Positions 16,618-24,424 of a DNA stretch of 39,571 bases are shown here, one piece after another. This stretch comes from CAYVBN01 sp964538565 (GTDB lineage: Bacteria; Pseudomonadota; Alphaproteobacteria; Rhizobiales; Xanthobacteraceae). The notes under the pieces were generated by a model. It was not told the DNA's origin. It searched no databases and worked only from the letters and a program-made list of their open reading frames with translations. The position numbers and the translations under genes are program-made. Every line of letters starts with the position of its first letter. Within the stretch, counting starts at the first letter, position 1. The stretch covers positions 1-39,571 of the forward strand of contig CAZIGW010000006.1 in the NCBI GenBank assembly GCA_964538565.1. The letters are read 5' to 3'.

Positions 16618-17787
16618 ATGAGCGAGCGCCACCGCACCGAACAGGAAACCGAGCTTCTGCGTTCGTGCGAGTACCTTCGCGTCCTCGCCGCCTTCGCGCG
16701 AGCCGTCGCCGAGCCGCTCGCCGCGGAGCGTATCATGCATCATGCGGTCGCGCAGGTGTCGAGCGTCACCGAAATCAAGCACGTCAAGATCATGCGCTGT
16801 CGGCCCGACAGAGGCGATCTTCTGGTCGTGGCCGGCGTCGGCTGGAAGCCGGGCGTCGTCGGAGAGGCGACGCTCGGAATGGATCATCGCTCTCCGCCCG
16901 GGCGGACGATGCAGACGGGCGCCCCGGTGGTGATCGAGGACCTGCCGCACGACGAGGAGTTCCGCTACTCGGACCTGCTGCGGGATCACGGGATCGTTTC
17001 CGTGCTCAACGTGCCGATCGTCCTCGACGGCTCCGGATGGGGCGTGATCGAGGCTGACACGGAGATTGCCCGGCGGTTCGACGATCGGGACGTAGCGTTC
17101 CTCGTGGCCTTCGCCAATGTTCTCGGCATGGCGCTCGCGCGCAGCCATTCGCAAGCGCGCGCGGCGGAAGCTGCGAAGCTCGGATCGATCGAGCAAGCGA
17201 ACGCGGAGCTGCGCGTGCGTGAGCTTCAGCATCGGGTGAAAAACAACCTTCAGCTCATCGTCGGTTTCCTGTCGCTGAAGCGCCGCGAAGCGCGATCGGA
17301 GGAAACCCGCGAGAAGCTCGGTTCGGTCATCGCGCGCGTGCGCGCTGTCGCGCTCGCGCACGACCAATTGTCGGCCGGACCGGAGCCCGGCAGGGTGGAG
17401 TTTTCGCAGTACCTGTCGGCGCTGTGCGCCAACATCGATCCGGGGCATCCCGACATTCGAATCGAACTCGTTGCCGATCGCGCGACGTTGCCTCTCGATC
17501 GGGCCGTGCCGGCGGCGCTCGTCGTGAACGAGTGCATCACCAATTCGATCAAGTATGCGTTCGATCCGAAGGGCGGCATCATCCGGGTCTCGTTCGACGT
17601 CAATTCGGATACCGACGAAGCGCGCATCGCCATAGAGGACGACGGAAGGGGAATGCCGGTCCCTCCCAGTCCGGGGCTCGGCCTGACCCTTGTCGACGGC
17701 TTTGCGCGCCAGCTCGGCGGGCGCGTCGAATTCGAGCGCCTCAAGTCGGGGACGCGCACGACGCTGTGGTTTCCGATCGTCTTGTGA
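16618..17787 (+). CDS. GAF-domain sensor histidine kinase (HisKA_2/HWE-like)
   Basis: A 389-residue soluble kinase. Residues about 20-165 form a GAF-like sensory domain (VTEIKHVKIMRCRP...VLNVPIVLDGSGWGVIEADTE). The phosphoacceptor region is ELQHRVKNNLQLIVGFLSLK with H205, the HisKA_2 pattern. The ATPase domain has the N-box NECITNSIKYAF, EDDGRGMP and GLGLTLVDGFARQLGG. No transmembrane segment is visible, so it senses a cytoplasmic signal. Kinases of this group in alphaproteobacteria often feed the general stress response or single-domain regulators, but no partner regulator is adjacent. The ATG at 16618 precedes the GAF domain directly. Confidence 0.88.
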   Translation: MSERHRTEQETELLRSCEYLRVLAAFARAVAEPLAAERIMHHAVAQVSSVTEIKHVKIMRCRPDRGDLLVVAGVGWKPGVVGEATLGMDHRSPPGRTMQTGAPVVIEDLPHDEEFRYSDLLRDHGIVSVLNVPIVLDGSGWGVIEADTEIARRFDDRDVAFLVAFANVLGMALARSHSQARAAEAAKLGSIEQANAELRVRELQHRVKNNLQLIVGFLSLKRREARSEETREKLGSVIARVRAVALAHDQLSAGPEPGRVEFSQYLSALCANIDPGHPDIRIELVADRATLPLDRAVPAALVVNECITNSIKYAFDPKGGIIRVSFDVNSDTDEARIAIEDDGRGMPVPPSPGLGLTLVDGFARQLGGRVEFERLKSGTRTTLWFPIVL

Positions 17788-17932
17788 TTGGCGCCTGCGA
17801 ATGTAGTCTGTCGGAAGCGCGCCGGGTCCGCGTTCGACACGACGGCCGCCGGACGTCCAGACGGGTCGGCCGGGCGGCTGATGCGCCTCCGCGTTCCGCG
17901 CGGCAATGCGAACCAGCGCAAGGAGAACCGAC

Positions 17933-18139
17933 ATGAACGAAGAGACGCTCAATGCCAGCGTGCGCAAGTTTCTCAAGAAGGTGGGCGTGACGGCCCAGCG
18001 CGAGATCGAGAAGGCGGTGCATCAGGCGATCGAGGCGGGCCGCCTTAAGGGCAACGAGACGCTGCCCGCCAAGGCCGTTTTCACCATCGGCGGGATCAAC
18101 CTGAGCTTCGAGATCGAAGGCGCCGTCGAGCTCGAGTGA
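17933..18139 (+). CDS. DUF6494 family protein
   Basis: The small 68-residue protein (MNEETLNASVRKFLKKVGV start; KAVFTIGGINLSFEIEGAVELE end) matches the compact proteins named DUF6494, common in proteobacteria and of unknown role. It has a helical N-terminal half and a beta-hairpin C-terminal half, and no signal peptide or membrane segment. The ATG at 17933 has a strong AAGGAGA site. It is placed between the kinase and pirin genes in the same direction, 115 bases ahead of pirin. Confidence 0.8.
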   Translation: MNEETLNASVRKFLKKVGVTAQREIEKAVHQAIEAGRLKGNETLPAKAVFTIGGINLSFEIEGAVELE

Positions 18140-18254
18140 GTGCGCGCGTGCAATCGTTTCTTGCGGCCACGCACGCGGCCGCCTCTGGACCGTGCGTCCG
18201 TTCGTCTCCAAATGACCGGGCAAGCGCACGACTCCGCGGAAAGGATCTGACATC

Positions 18255-19163
18255 ATGTCCATTCGACCGGTGAAACGCATTGTCGAGTCCGCCCCGACGA
18301 TCGAGGGCGCCGGCGTGAAGCTGCGGCGCGCATTTGGATTCGGCGACACCGACGAGTTCGATCCGTTCCTGTTGCTCGACGATTTCCGCAACGATCGCCC
18401 GCAGGACTATCTGGCCGGCTTCCCGTGGCACCCGCACCGGGGCATCGAGACGATCACCTATGTGCTCGCCGGAACGGTCGACCACGGAGACAGCCTGGGC
18501 AATCGCGGCACGCTCGGCGCCGGCGACGTGCAATGGATGACGGCGGGCAGCGGCATTCTGCACCAGGAGATGCCCAAGGGCGACGCGCGCGGCCGCATGC
18601 ACGGCTTCCAGCTGTGGGCGAACCTGCCCTCCTCGCTCAAGATGACGGCGCCGCGCTATCAGGACATTCCGGCGGCGGCGATCCCCGAGATCGTCGACGA
18701 CGACGGCACCCGGGTGCGCGTCGTCTGCGGCGAGTTCTGGGGCAAGCGGGGTCCCGTGGAAGGCGTCGCCGCCGACCCGCGCTACATCGACGTCTTCGTG
18801 CCGGCCGGACGGCGCAAGAGGCTCCCGGTCGAGGCCGGACGCCACGCGTTCGCCTATGTGTTCGAGGGGTCCGGGACGTTCCGCGACGCCTCCGAACCGC
18901 TCGGCGTCCTGACCGAGAAGGCGCAGCCCGAAGGCGAAACGCTGGTGCGCGAACGCACCGGCAATCGTTCGCTCGTCGTGTTCGATTCCGGCGACGAGGT
19001 CACGGTCCAGGCGGGCGAGGAAGGCATCCGTTTTCTGCTGATGTCGGGAAAGCCGATCGAGGAGCCCGTCGCCTGGTACGGACCGATCGTCATGAACACG
19101 CAGGCCGAGCTGCAGCAGGCGGTCACGGAGCTGCGCAACGGCACGTTCATCAAGCATCCGTGA
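18255..19163 (+). CDS. Pirin family protein
   Basis: The 302-residue double-cupin protein has the pirin N-terminal domain with its metal site: HPHRGIETITYVLAG, then DHGDS and ILHQEMP provide the His and Glu ligands. DPFLLLDDFRNDRP and the C-terminal cupin (GKPIEEPVAWYGPIVMNT) are family hallmarks. Bacterial pirins of this type can act as quercetin dioxygenases or modulators of pyruvate metabolism; the role here is not known. The ATG at 18255 starts the conserved domain. Next downstream is a dehydrogenase gene in the same direction. Confidence 0.92.
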   Translation: MSIRPVKRIVESAPTIEGAGVKLRRAFGFGDTDEFDPFLLLDDFRNDRPQDYLAGFPWHPHRGIETITYVLAGTVDHGDSLGNRGTLGAGDVQWMTAGSGILHQEMPKGDARGRMHGFQLWANLPSSLKMTAPRYQDIPAAAIPEIVDDDGTRVRVVCGEFWGKRGPVEGVAADPRYIDVFVPAGRRKRLPVEAGRHAFAYVFEGSGTFRDASEPLGVLTEKAQPEGETLVRERTGNRSLVVFDSGDEVTVQAGEEGIRFLLMSGKPIEEPVAWYGPIVMNTQAELQQAVTELRNGTFIKHP

Positions 19164-19229
19164 GGGCGGCCAACGGGCGGGCGCCGCGACGCGGCACCCG
19201 CCCCGCCGAACGAGGCCGGGAGCAACCGG

Positions 19230-20177
19230 ATGAAACTCGGGATCATCGGCGCCGGCGCGGTCGGTTCGGCATGTCTCCTCTCGCTCGTGCTGCGCGGATC
19301 GGCGCGCGAGATCGTCCTCGTCAATCGCAACCGGGAACGCGCCAAGGGGGCCGTGACAGACCTGCAATACGGCGCGACGCTTGCGCCGAGGGTCGAACTG
19401 CGTGCCGGCGACTATGCGGATCTCGCGGGAGCGTCCCTGGTGATCGTCACCGCCGGAGCCAACGAGAAGACCGGCGGCGCCACCGATCGCAGCGATCCGG
19501 CCGGGCGGCTGCGGCTGCTCGAACGCAACGCCGAGGCCTACCGCGAAATCGTGCCGAGGGTGGCGGCTGCGGCTCCGCATGCCGTGATCCTGGTGGTGAC
19601 GGACCCGCCCGACCCGCTCGCCGACCTTGCGCGCCGGCTTGCCGGGCACGAGCGGATCGTGAGCTCCGGGACCTATCTCGACTCGCTGCGCTTCCGGTTT
19701 CATCTCGCCCGCCGTCTCGGCGTTTCCCCTCGCTCCGTCGACGCGCAGGTCCTGGGCGAACACGGCACCTCGCAGGTTTTTGTCTGGTCGGGAGCGCGTG
19801 TCGCCGGCGTGCCGGTTCTCGAGCGGCTAGGGGCGAAGGAGGATCCCGGGGAGGTTCGGAACAGCATCGAGCGCGAGGTGCGCTACGCCAATATCACGAT
19901 CATCGAAGGAACGGGCGCGAGCCAGCTTGGCATCGGCGTCGTCACCGCGAGGATCGCCGAAGCCGTCCTGCGCGACGAGCGCGTCGTTCTCCCGGTCGGC
20001 GTCCATAATCCCCGCTACGGCGTGACGTTTTCCCTGCCCGGCATCGTCGGCCGCAACGGCGTGGAGGAGATCTTCAAGCCCGACATTTCGCCCGAGGAAC
20101 GCGAAGCGCTCGCGCGCAGCGCACGGACCTTGCGCGAGGCGAGCGAAAAGCTCGGGCTCGATCGGATTTCCGCCTGA
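19230..20177 (+). CDS. Atypical lactate/malate dehydrogenase-family protein
   Basis: The 315-residue NAD-dependent dehydrogenase has the Rossmann motif GIIGAGAVGSACLLSL and the active-site GEHGTSQVFVW (His178). A substrate-binding Arg is present in YLDSLRFR (R154). Two usual features differ: the TNPVD motif that supplies a substrate Asn is TDPPDP here (D125), and the mobile active-site loop (NEKTGGATDRSDPAGR) is longer than the typical loop. The result is an L-lactate or malate dehydrogenase relative with an altered pocket, so substrate specificity is open. A weak GGGAG-like site precedes the ATG. It may share transcription with pirin, 66 bases upstream. Confidence 0.82.
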   Translation: MKLGIIGAGAVGSACLLSLVLRGSAREIVLVNRNRERAKGAVTDLQYGATLAPRVELRAGDYADLAGASLVIVTAGANEKTGGATDRSDPAGRLRLLERNAEAYREIVPRVAAAAPHAVILVVTDPPDPLADLARRLAGHERIVSSGTYLDSLRFRFHLARRLGVSPRSVDAQVLGEHGTSQVFVWSGARVAGVPVLERLGAKEDPGEVRNSIEREVRYANITIIEGTGASQLGIGVVTARIAEAVLRDERVVLPVGVHNPRYGVTFSLPGIVGRNGVEEIFKPDISPEEREALARSARTLREASEKLGLDRISA

Positions 20178-20217
20178 ACCTCTGCGGCAGCGCGGCCTTC
20201 GACGGAGGATCGCCGGG

Positions 20218-20463
20218 CTATCCCTCGTATTTTTCGACCACGCCGGCCGGGCGGATTTCCGCCGCCGAAGGATCTCGACCGAATTCACGCAGCGCCCGCC
20301 GCTGACGCAGCAGGTCCCAGCATTGATCGAGTTCGACGTTGATCTTTGTGAGCCGCGCGCGATCGGCGTCGGAAGCCATGCCGTCCCGGTAGAGCCGTTC
20401 CTCTTCCGACACGAGGCGGCGAATGTGATCGAGCACTGTCCGATCCGTGGTGTCGTCGCTCAT
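20218..20463 (-). CDS. DUF2630 family protein
   Basis: The 81-residue product MSDDTTDRTVLDHIRRLVSEEERLY... with LTKINVELDQCWDLLRQRRALREFG fits the short helical DUF2630 family; function unknown. It is predicted to be nearly all alpha-helix and soluble. An AGAGGA site lies eight bases before the ATG at 20463; the frame extends 19 codons upstream, but those codons look non-coding. It converges on the dehydrogenase gene with 40 bases between. Confidence 0.8.
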   Translation of the reverse strand: MSDDTTDRTVLDHIRRLVSEEERLYRDGMASDADRARLTKINVELDQCWDLLRQRRALREFGRDPSAAEIRPAGVVEKYEG

Positions 20464-20713
20464 GGGCTCGTCCTCTGTTCCGGAGGCTGCCCTGCAGCCT
20501 TGGGTGCCGGCAGCACTCACCTAGGAACGGCGTGGCGGCCTGTCGACCCCCCGGACCCTCGGGACGCGACGTCGGGATCGCCCGTCCGGCCGGCCGATCG
20601 GCGCCGGTGACAATCCGGTTAATGCGCGCACGTCGGGCGGCCGCCCGTTGCAGGCAATTCATTAGGAGTTGGCGGGGCACATTGGGGCGGGCGACGAAAT
20701 CGTGAGGTCCCGT

Positions 20714-20884
20714 ATGAGTATCTCTGCTGTCGGGTCGGCCCCCGCTCTGCCGGCCGTGCCGGAAAAGGCGGAAGGGCCTGGCCCCGATCGTGACGGCGAT
20801 GCCGACGATGCCAGCGTCCGCACCGCGCCCACGCAAGCCGCCCCGCGTCCCGGAACGGGACTGCTCGTCGACAAGACGGCCTGA
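20714..20884 (+). CDS. Small acidic hypothetical protein
   Basis: A 56-residue ORF starts MSISAVGSAPALPAVPEK, has an acidic centre GPDRDGDADDAS and ends PRPGTGLLVDKTA. This layout (Ser/Ala start, DGDADD centre, PGTG-x-x-VD-x-TA end) resembles tiny proteins I recall from Bradyrhizobium-type genomes. It looks intrinsically disordered and has no domain. GAGG seven bases before the ATG at 20714 supports translation. Function unknown; a chance ORF cannot be excluded. Confidence 0.5.
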   Translation: MSISAVGSAPALPAVPEKAEGPGPDRDGDADDASVRTAPTQAAPRPGTGLLVDKTA

Positions 20885-20997
20885 TCCGATCCGCCGAAGG
20901 GATCGAGACCGCCCGGCCCCGCGACGAACTCGCGGATCGAGCGGTTCGATGACGGCCGCGGGCCGCCGCGCGGCCGAAGCGGCTGCGGATCCGCTCC

Positions 20998-21012
20998 TTA
21001 ACGGCGCCTTAA
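20998..21012 (+). promoter_or_regulatory. Perfect CtrA-type box upstream of the class A PBP gene
   Basis: TTAA-CGGCGCC-TTAA matches the full CtrA binding consensus TTAA-N7-TTAA. It is 65 bases before the ATG of the penicillin-binding protein gene, where a transcription regulator would act. CtrA is the master cell-cycle regulator in alphaproteobacteria and controls cell division and envelope genes. Confidence 0.6.
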
Positions 21013-21077
21013 ACCGCCCCGTCTAGCGTGCGCCAAGGCCCCGGTCACGGCCGCGGGCAGCCATTCCAGGGCGGGGT

Positions 21078-23309
21078 ATGAGTTTGGCACGCAGACGCAC
21101 GCGCCAGCGGCGCGAGCCCGGCTTGGACGCGTCGGCGGCCACGGATTCGGAGCTTGCCGCCGAGGAACGCCCGGTTCGACTTCTCGAAGCGCCGGAGCAC
21201 GCGCGACGAACGACGGCGAAATCGCGGACCGACCGGCGCTCGGGCTCGGCCGAGCGCGCGCGCCGGCGCGGCGGGGCCGAGGGCGAATCGCGGCGATCCC
21301 AGCGCAAGAGCGGCGGACACGGCGGAGGCAAAGGCCGCTCGCCGATCGTGCGGCTCGCCTATTGGGGACTCGTCTTCGGGCTGTGGGGACTGATCGCCGC
21401 CATCGGCATGATCGTCTGGGTCGGCGCGCACCTGCCGCCGATTCAGTCGCTTGAAATTCCCAAACGCCCGCCATCGATCCAGATCGTCGGACTGCACGGA
21501 CGCGTGCTGACGACGCGCGGCGACATGGGGGGAGCCGCGATTCCGCTCCGCGACATGCCGAGCTATCTGCCGAAGGCCTTCATCGCCATCGAGGACCGGC
21601 GCTTCTATTCGCATCACGGCATCGATCCGTTCGGCCTCGTTCGCGCCGCCATCGCCAACGTGCTCCACCGTGGCGTATCCCAGGGCGGCTCGACCATCAC
21701 CCAGCAGCTCGCCAAGAATCTCTTCCTCACCCAGGAACGCACGCTGACCCGCAAGTTGCAGGAAGTCGTGCTGGCGCTGTGGCTCGAGCACAAGTTCAGC
21801 AAGGCGCAGATCCTCGAGCTCTACCTCAACCGGGTCTATTTCGGTTCCGGCGCCTACGGGGTCGAGGCAGCGGCCGAGCGCTATTTCGGCAAGTCGGCGC
21901 GCAACGTCACGCTGGCGGAGGCGGCCCTGCTCGCCGGGCTGGTGAAGTCGCCCTCGCGGCTCGCTCCGACGCGCAACTTCGACGGCGCGGAGCGGCGCGC
22001 GCAGGTGGTGCTCACCGCGATGGCGGCCGCCGGATTCATCAGCGAGGGCGTGGCGAAGGTCGCGATGACCAGTCGCCCGCACGTCGTCAAGCAGACGGCC
22101 GGCGGATCGGTCAACTATGTCGCCGACTGGGTCATGGACGTGCTCAACGACCTGCTCGGCCACGTCGACCAGGACATCGTGGTGGAAACCACGATCGATC
22201 CGGCGTTGCAGGCGAGCGCCGAGAAGGCGCTGGTCGACGACCTCGCACAGAAGGGCGAGCGCTTCGGCGTGCAGCAGGGCGCGCTCGTCGCCATGACTCC
22301 GGACGGGGCGGTGCGCGCGCTCGTCGGCGGGCGCAACTATGCCGAAAGCCAGTTCAACCGCGCGGTCTCCGCGCGGCGCCAGCCGGGTTCCGCGTTCAAG
22401 CCGTTCGTCTATCTCACCGCCATCGAACGCGGACTGACGCCGAACACCTACCGGCTCGACAAGCCGATCGATCTGAAGGGCTGGAAGCCGGAGAACTACG
22501 GACGCGAATACTTCGGCCCCGTGACGCTGACGCAGGCGCTCGCCAATTCGCTCAACACGGTCTCGGTCCGCCTGACGCTCGAGTTCGGTCCGACGGCCGT
22601 CGTCAGCACCGCGCATCGCCTCGGAATCGTGTCGCGGCTCGATCCCAACCCGTCGATCGCGCTCGGAACCTCGGAGGTCTCCCTGCTCGAACTCGTCTGC
22701 GCCTATGCGCCGTTCGCCAACGGCGGAATCGGGGTCGCGCCGCACGTGGTCGAACGGGTCCGCACGGGAGACGGCAAGCTGCTCTACGCGCATCCCCCGG
22801 GCGGCCTCGGCCGCGTCGTCGAACCCGCCTACGTCGGCATGATGAACGCGATGATGCGCGAGACGCTGCGTTCCGGCACGGCGCGCCACGCCGACCTTCC
22901 GGGCTGGCCGGCGGCCGGTAAGACCGGAACGAGCCAGGATTTCCGCGACGCCTGGTTCATCGGCTACACCGGCTACCTGGTCACCGGCGTGTGGATCGGG
23001 AACGACGATTCCTCGCCGACCCGCAAGGCGACGGGCGGCGGACTTCCGGTCGAGATCTGGAGCCGCTTCATGAAGGTCGCGCACCGCGGCGCGCCGGTGG
23101 TCGACTTGCCGGGACTTCCGCTCGCGGTCGGAACCGTGCCGCCGCAGGGCGCGATGCCGCCGCGACCGGCCTCCTCGCCGTTCGCGCCGGCCGTTCCGGC
23201 GCCGAGCGCGCCGGTTCCGCCGGTCACGTCGGCGGGAAAAGCCGTGCGGCCGGAAGCGGCGGCGGGCCTCGACGGTTGGCTGATCGACCGGCTGTTCGGA
23301 CGACGGTGA
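21078..23309 (+). CDS. PBP1A-family bifunctional penicillin-binding protein
   Basis: A 743-residue class A enzyme that polymerises and crosslinks peptidoglycan in the periplasm. It begins with an 88-residue cytoplasmic tail rich in Arg/Ser, then one membrane helix (about 93-116). The glycosyltransferase domain has EDRRFYSHHG (E172) and QGGSTITQQLAKN. The transpeptidase has the SxxK motif S438-AFK, an NSLNTVS motif and KTGTSQ at about 615. The C-terminus ends in a Pro/Ala-rich linker and GLDGWLIDRLFGRR. A perfect CtrA-type box lies upstream. The long basic N-terminal tail is longer than in E. coli PBP1a. Start ATG at 21078. Confidence 0.95.
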   Translation: MSLARRRTRQRREPGLDASAATDSELAAEERPVRLLEAPEHARRTTAKSRTDRRSGSAERARRRGGAEGESRRSQRKSGGHGGGKGRSPIVRLAYWGLVFGLWGLIAAIGMIVWVGAHLPPIQSLEIPKRPPSIQIVGLHGRVLTTRGDMGGAAIPLRDMPSYLPKAFIAIEDRRFYSHHGIDPFGLVRAAIANVLHRGVSQGGSTITQQLAKNLFLTQERTLTRKLQEVVLALWLEHKFSKAQILELYLNRVYFGSGAYGVEAAAERYFGKSARNVTLAEAALLAGLVKSPSRLAPTRNFDGAERRAQVVLTAMAAAGFISEGVAKVAMTSRPHVVKQTAGGSVNYVADWVMDVLNDLLGHVDQDIVVETTIDPALQASAEKALVDDLAQKGERFGVQQGALVAMTPDGAVRALVGGRNYAESQFNRAVSARRQPGSAFKPFVYLTAIERGLTPNTYRLDKPIDLKGWKPENYGREYFGPVTLTQALANSLNTVSVRLTLEFGPTAVVSTAHRLGIVSRLDPNPSIALGTSEVSLLELVCAYAPFANGGIGVAPHVVERVRTGDGKLLYAHPPGGLGRVVEPAYVGMMNAMMRETLRSGTARHADLPGWPAAGKTGTSQDFRDAWFIGYTGYLVTGVWIGNDDSSPTRKATGGGLPVEIWSRFMKVAHRGAPVVDLPGLPLAVGTVPPQGAMPPRPASSPFAPAVPAPSAPVPPVTSAGKAVRPEAAAGLDGWLIDRLFGRR

Positions 23310-23342
23310 CGGCGAACGCGCGGCGCAGGCGCGCGATCGAGG

Positions 23343-24128
23343 TCAGGTCGATCGGCGCCGGCGCGCCGCGCCGGCGTCGCGCGGCAGTCCGTAACGATGC
23401 AGATCGGTGCCGTGCACGTCGAGCCACACCTTGGCGCGATGCATGTCGGGGCACATGCGCTTGACCAGACGCCAGAACCGAATGGAGTGGTTCATTTCCA
23501 CGAGGTGCGCCACTTCGTGCGCCGCCAGATAGTCGAGGACATGGCGCGGAGCCAGAATGAGCCGCCACGAAAAGGACAGCACGCCCGTCGTCGAGCAGGA
23601 ACCCCAGCGGCTCGCCTGATCGCGGATCGACACCCGCTTGACGGTCACTCCGAGGCGTTGCGCATAGTAGGCGGTCGCCGCTTCGAGATCGCGCTTCGCC
23701 TCGCGCTTGAGGAAATCCGTGATCCGCCGCTCGATGTGCGGCGCGTCGCCGGCGACGCACAGCAGCCGTTCGCGCGCGCCCATCTCGGTCCACACCGTGC
23801 CGCGCTCCCCCCGGCGGTGAACGATGCGGTGCGCGAGCCCGCGCAGCGGCAATACCGTCCCGGGTGCGAAGGGAGCAGCCTCGGGCAGGCGCTCGAGACG
23901 CGCCGCGATCCAGCCGCCGTGCTTTTCGGCGAACTCCCGCGCCTCCTTCACGGTGCCGCGCGGCGGAATTGTGAGCACGACTTCGCGCGTCGCCGCCTGA
24001 ATCCGCAGCGTGTAGCGTCGCGCCTGACGATGTCGGCGTATGCGGACGAGATAAATCGCTTTGTCGAAGACGACTTCGATCGCCTGCGGTTCGGTCGGGC
24101 GACGATAAAGAAGGGCACGCAACGGCAT
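23343..24128 (-). CDS. YgjP/M48-like metallopeptidase (DUF45)
   Basis: The 261-residue protein carries the zinc motif HEVAHLVEMNHSIRFW, an HExxH with a downstream third histidine as in the YgjP/SprT-like group (DUF45). DQASRWGSCSTTGVLSFSWRLILAP just before it is a strong family hallmark. The N-terminal half (YTLRIQAATREVVLTIPPRGT) matches the strands before the motif. It is probably a cytoplasmic metal-dependent protease; its substrate is unknown. The ATG at 24128 was used; a TTG at 24218 would add 30 residues (AATIEEAARQRGYGTIWRRF) that look plausible but have no ribosome site. Convergent with the PBP gene, 33 bases apart. Confidence 0.85.
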   Translation of the reverse strand: MPLRALLYRRPTEPQAIEVVFDKAIYLVRIRRHRQARRYTLRIQAATREVVLTIPPRGTVKEAREFAEKHGGWIAARLERLPEAAPFAPGTVLPLRGLAHRIVHRRGERGTVWTEMGARERLLCVAGDAPHIERRITDFLKREAKRDLEAATAYYAQRLGVTVKRVSIRDQASRWGSCSTTGVLSFSWRLILAPRHVLDYLAAHEVAHLVEMNHSIRFWRLVKRMCPDMHRAKVWLDVHGTDLHRYGLPRDAGAARRRRST

Positions 24129-24385
24129 GGGAATCAGTCCGGGGGCAAATCGCCTCCAAATAGTGCCATATCCGCGTTGCCTTGCAGCCTCCTCAATTGT
24201 GGCAGCCCTGACACCCAAGGTGTAGGGATGAATCGCACACAGGCATCAACATGATGTGCCCCCAATCAGTGAATCGTAATTCATTTCAAGGGGTCGGATG
24301 AGGCGGCTGATTTGATCAAAAAAAACCAAACAGAAGCAATGGGTTAACAGAAACTTCCGCGCGCATGGAGGAAATGCCGGCAAAT

Positions 24386-24409
24386 CCGGGGATTCCGCGG
24401 ATTCCCCGG
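24386..24409. terminator. Hairpin downstream of phaZ
   Basis: A 24-base near-perfect palindrome has arms CCGGGGATTCCG and CGGATTCCCCGG with one mismatch (11 of 12 pairs). It lies 16 bases past the phaZ stop. On the minus strand a run of eight T follows about 60 bases further, too far for a classic terminator, so this is a candidate only. The rest of 24129-24424 is AT-richer and shows no gene. Confidence 0.4.
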
Positions 24410-24424
24410 CTCCCCGCTCCTCTC

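Noticed and set aside
24316..24326. A8 tract at 24318-24325 as an intrinsic terminator for phaZ
   Set aside because: It reads as T8 on the correct strand but lies about 60 bases from the nearest hairpin, too far for a classic intrinsic terminator.
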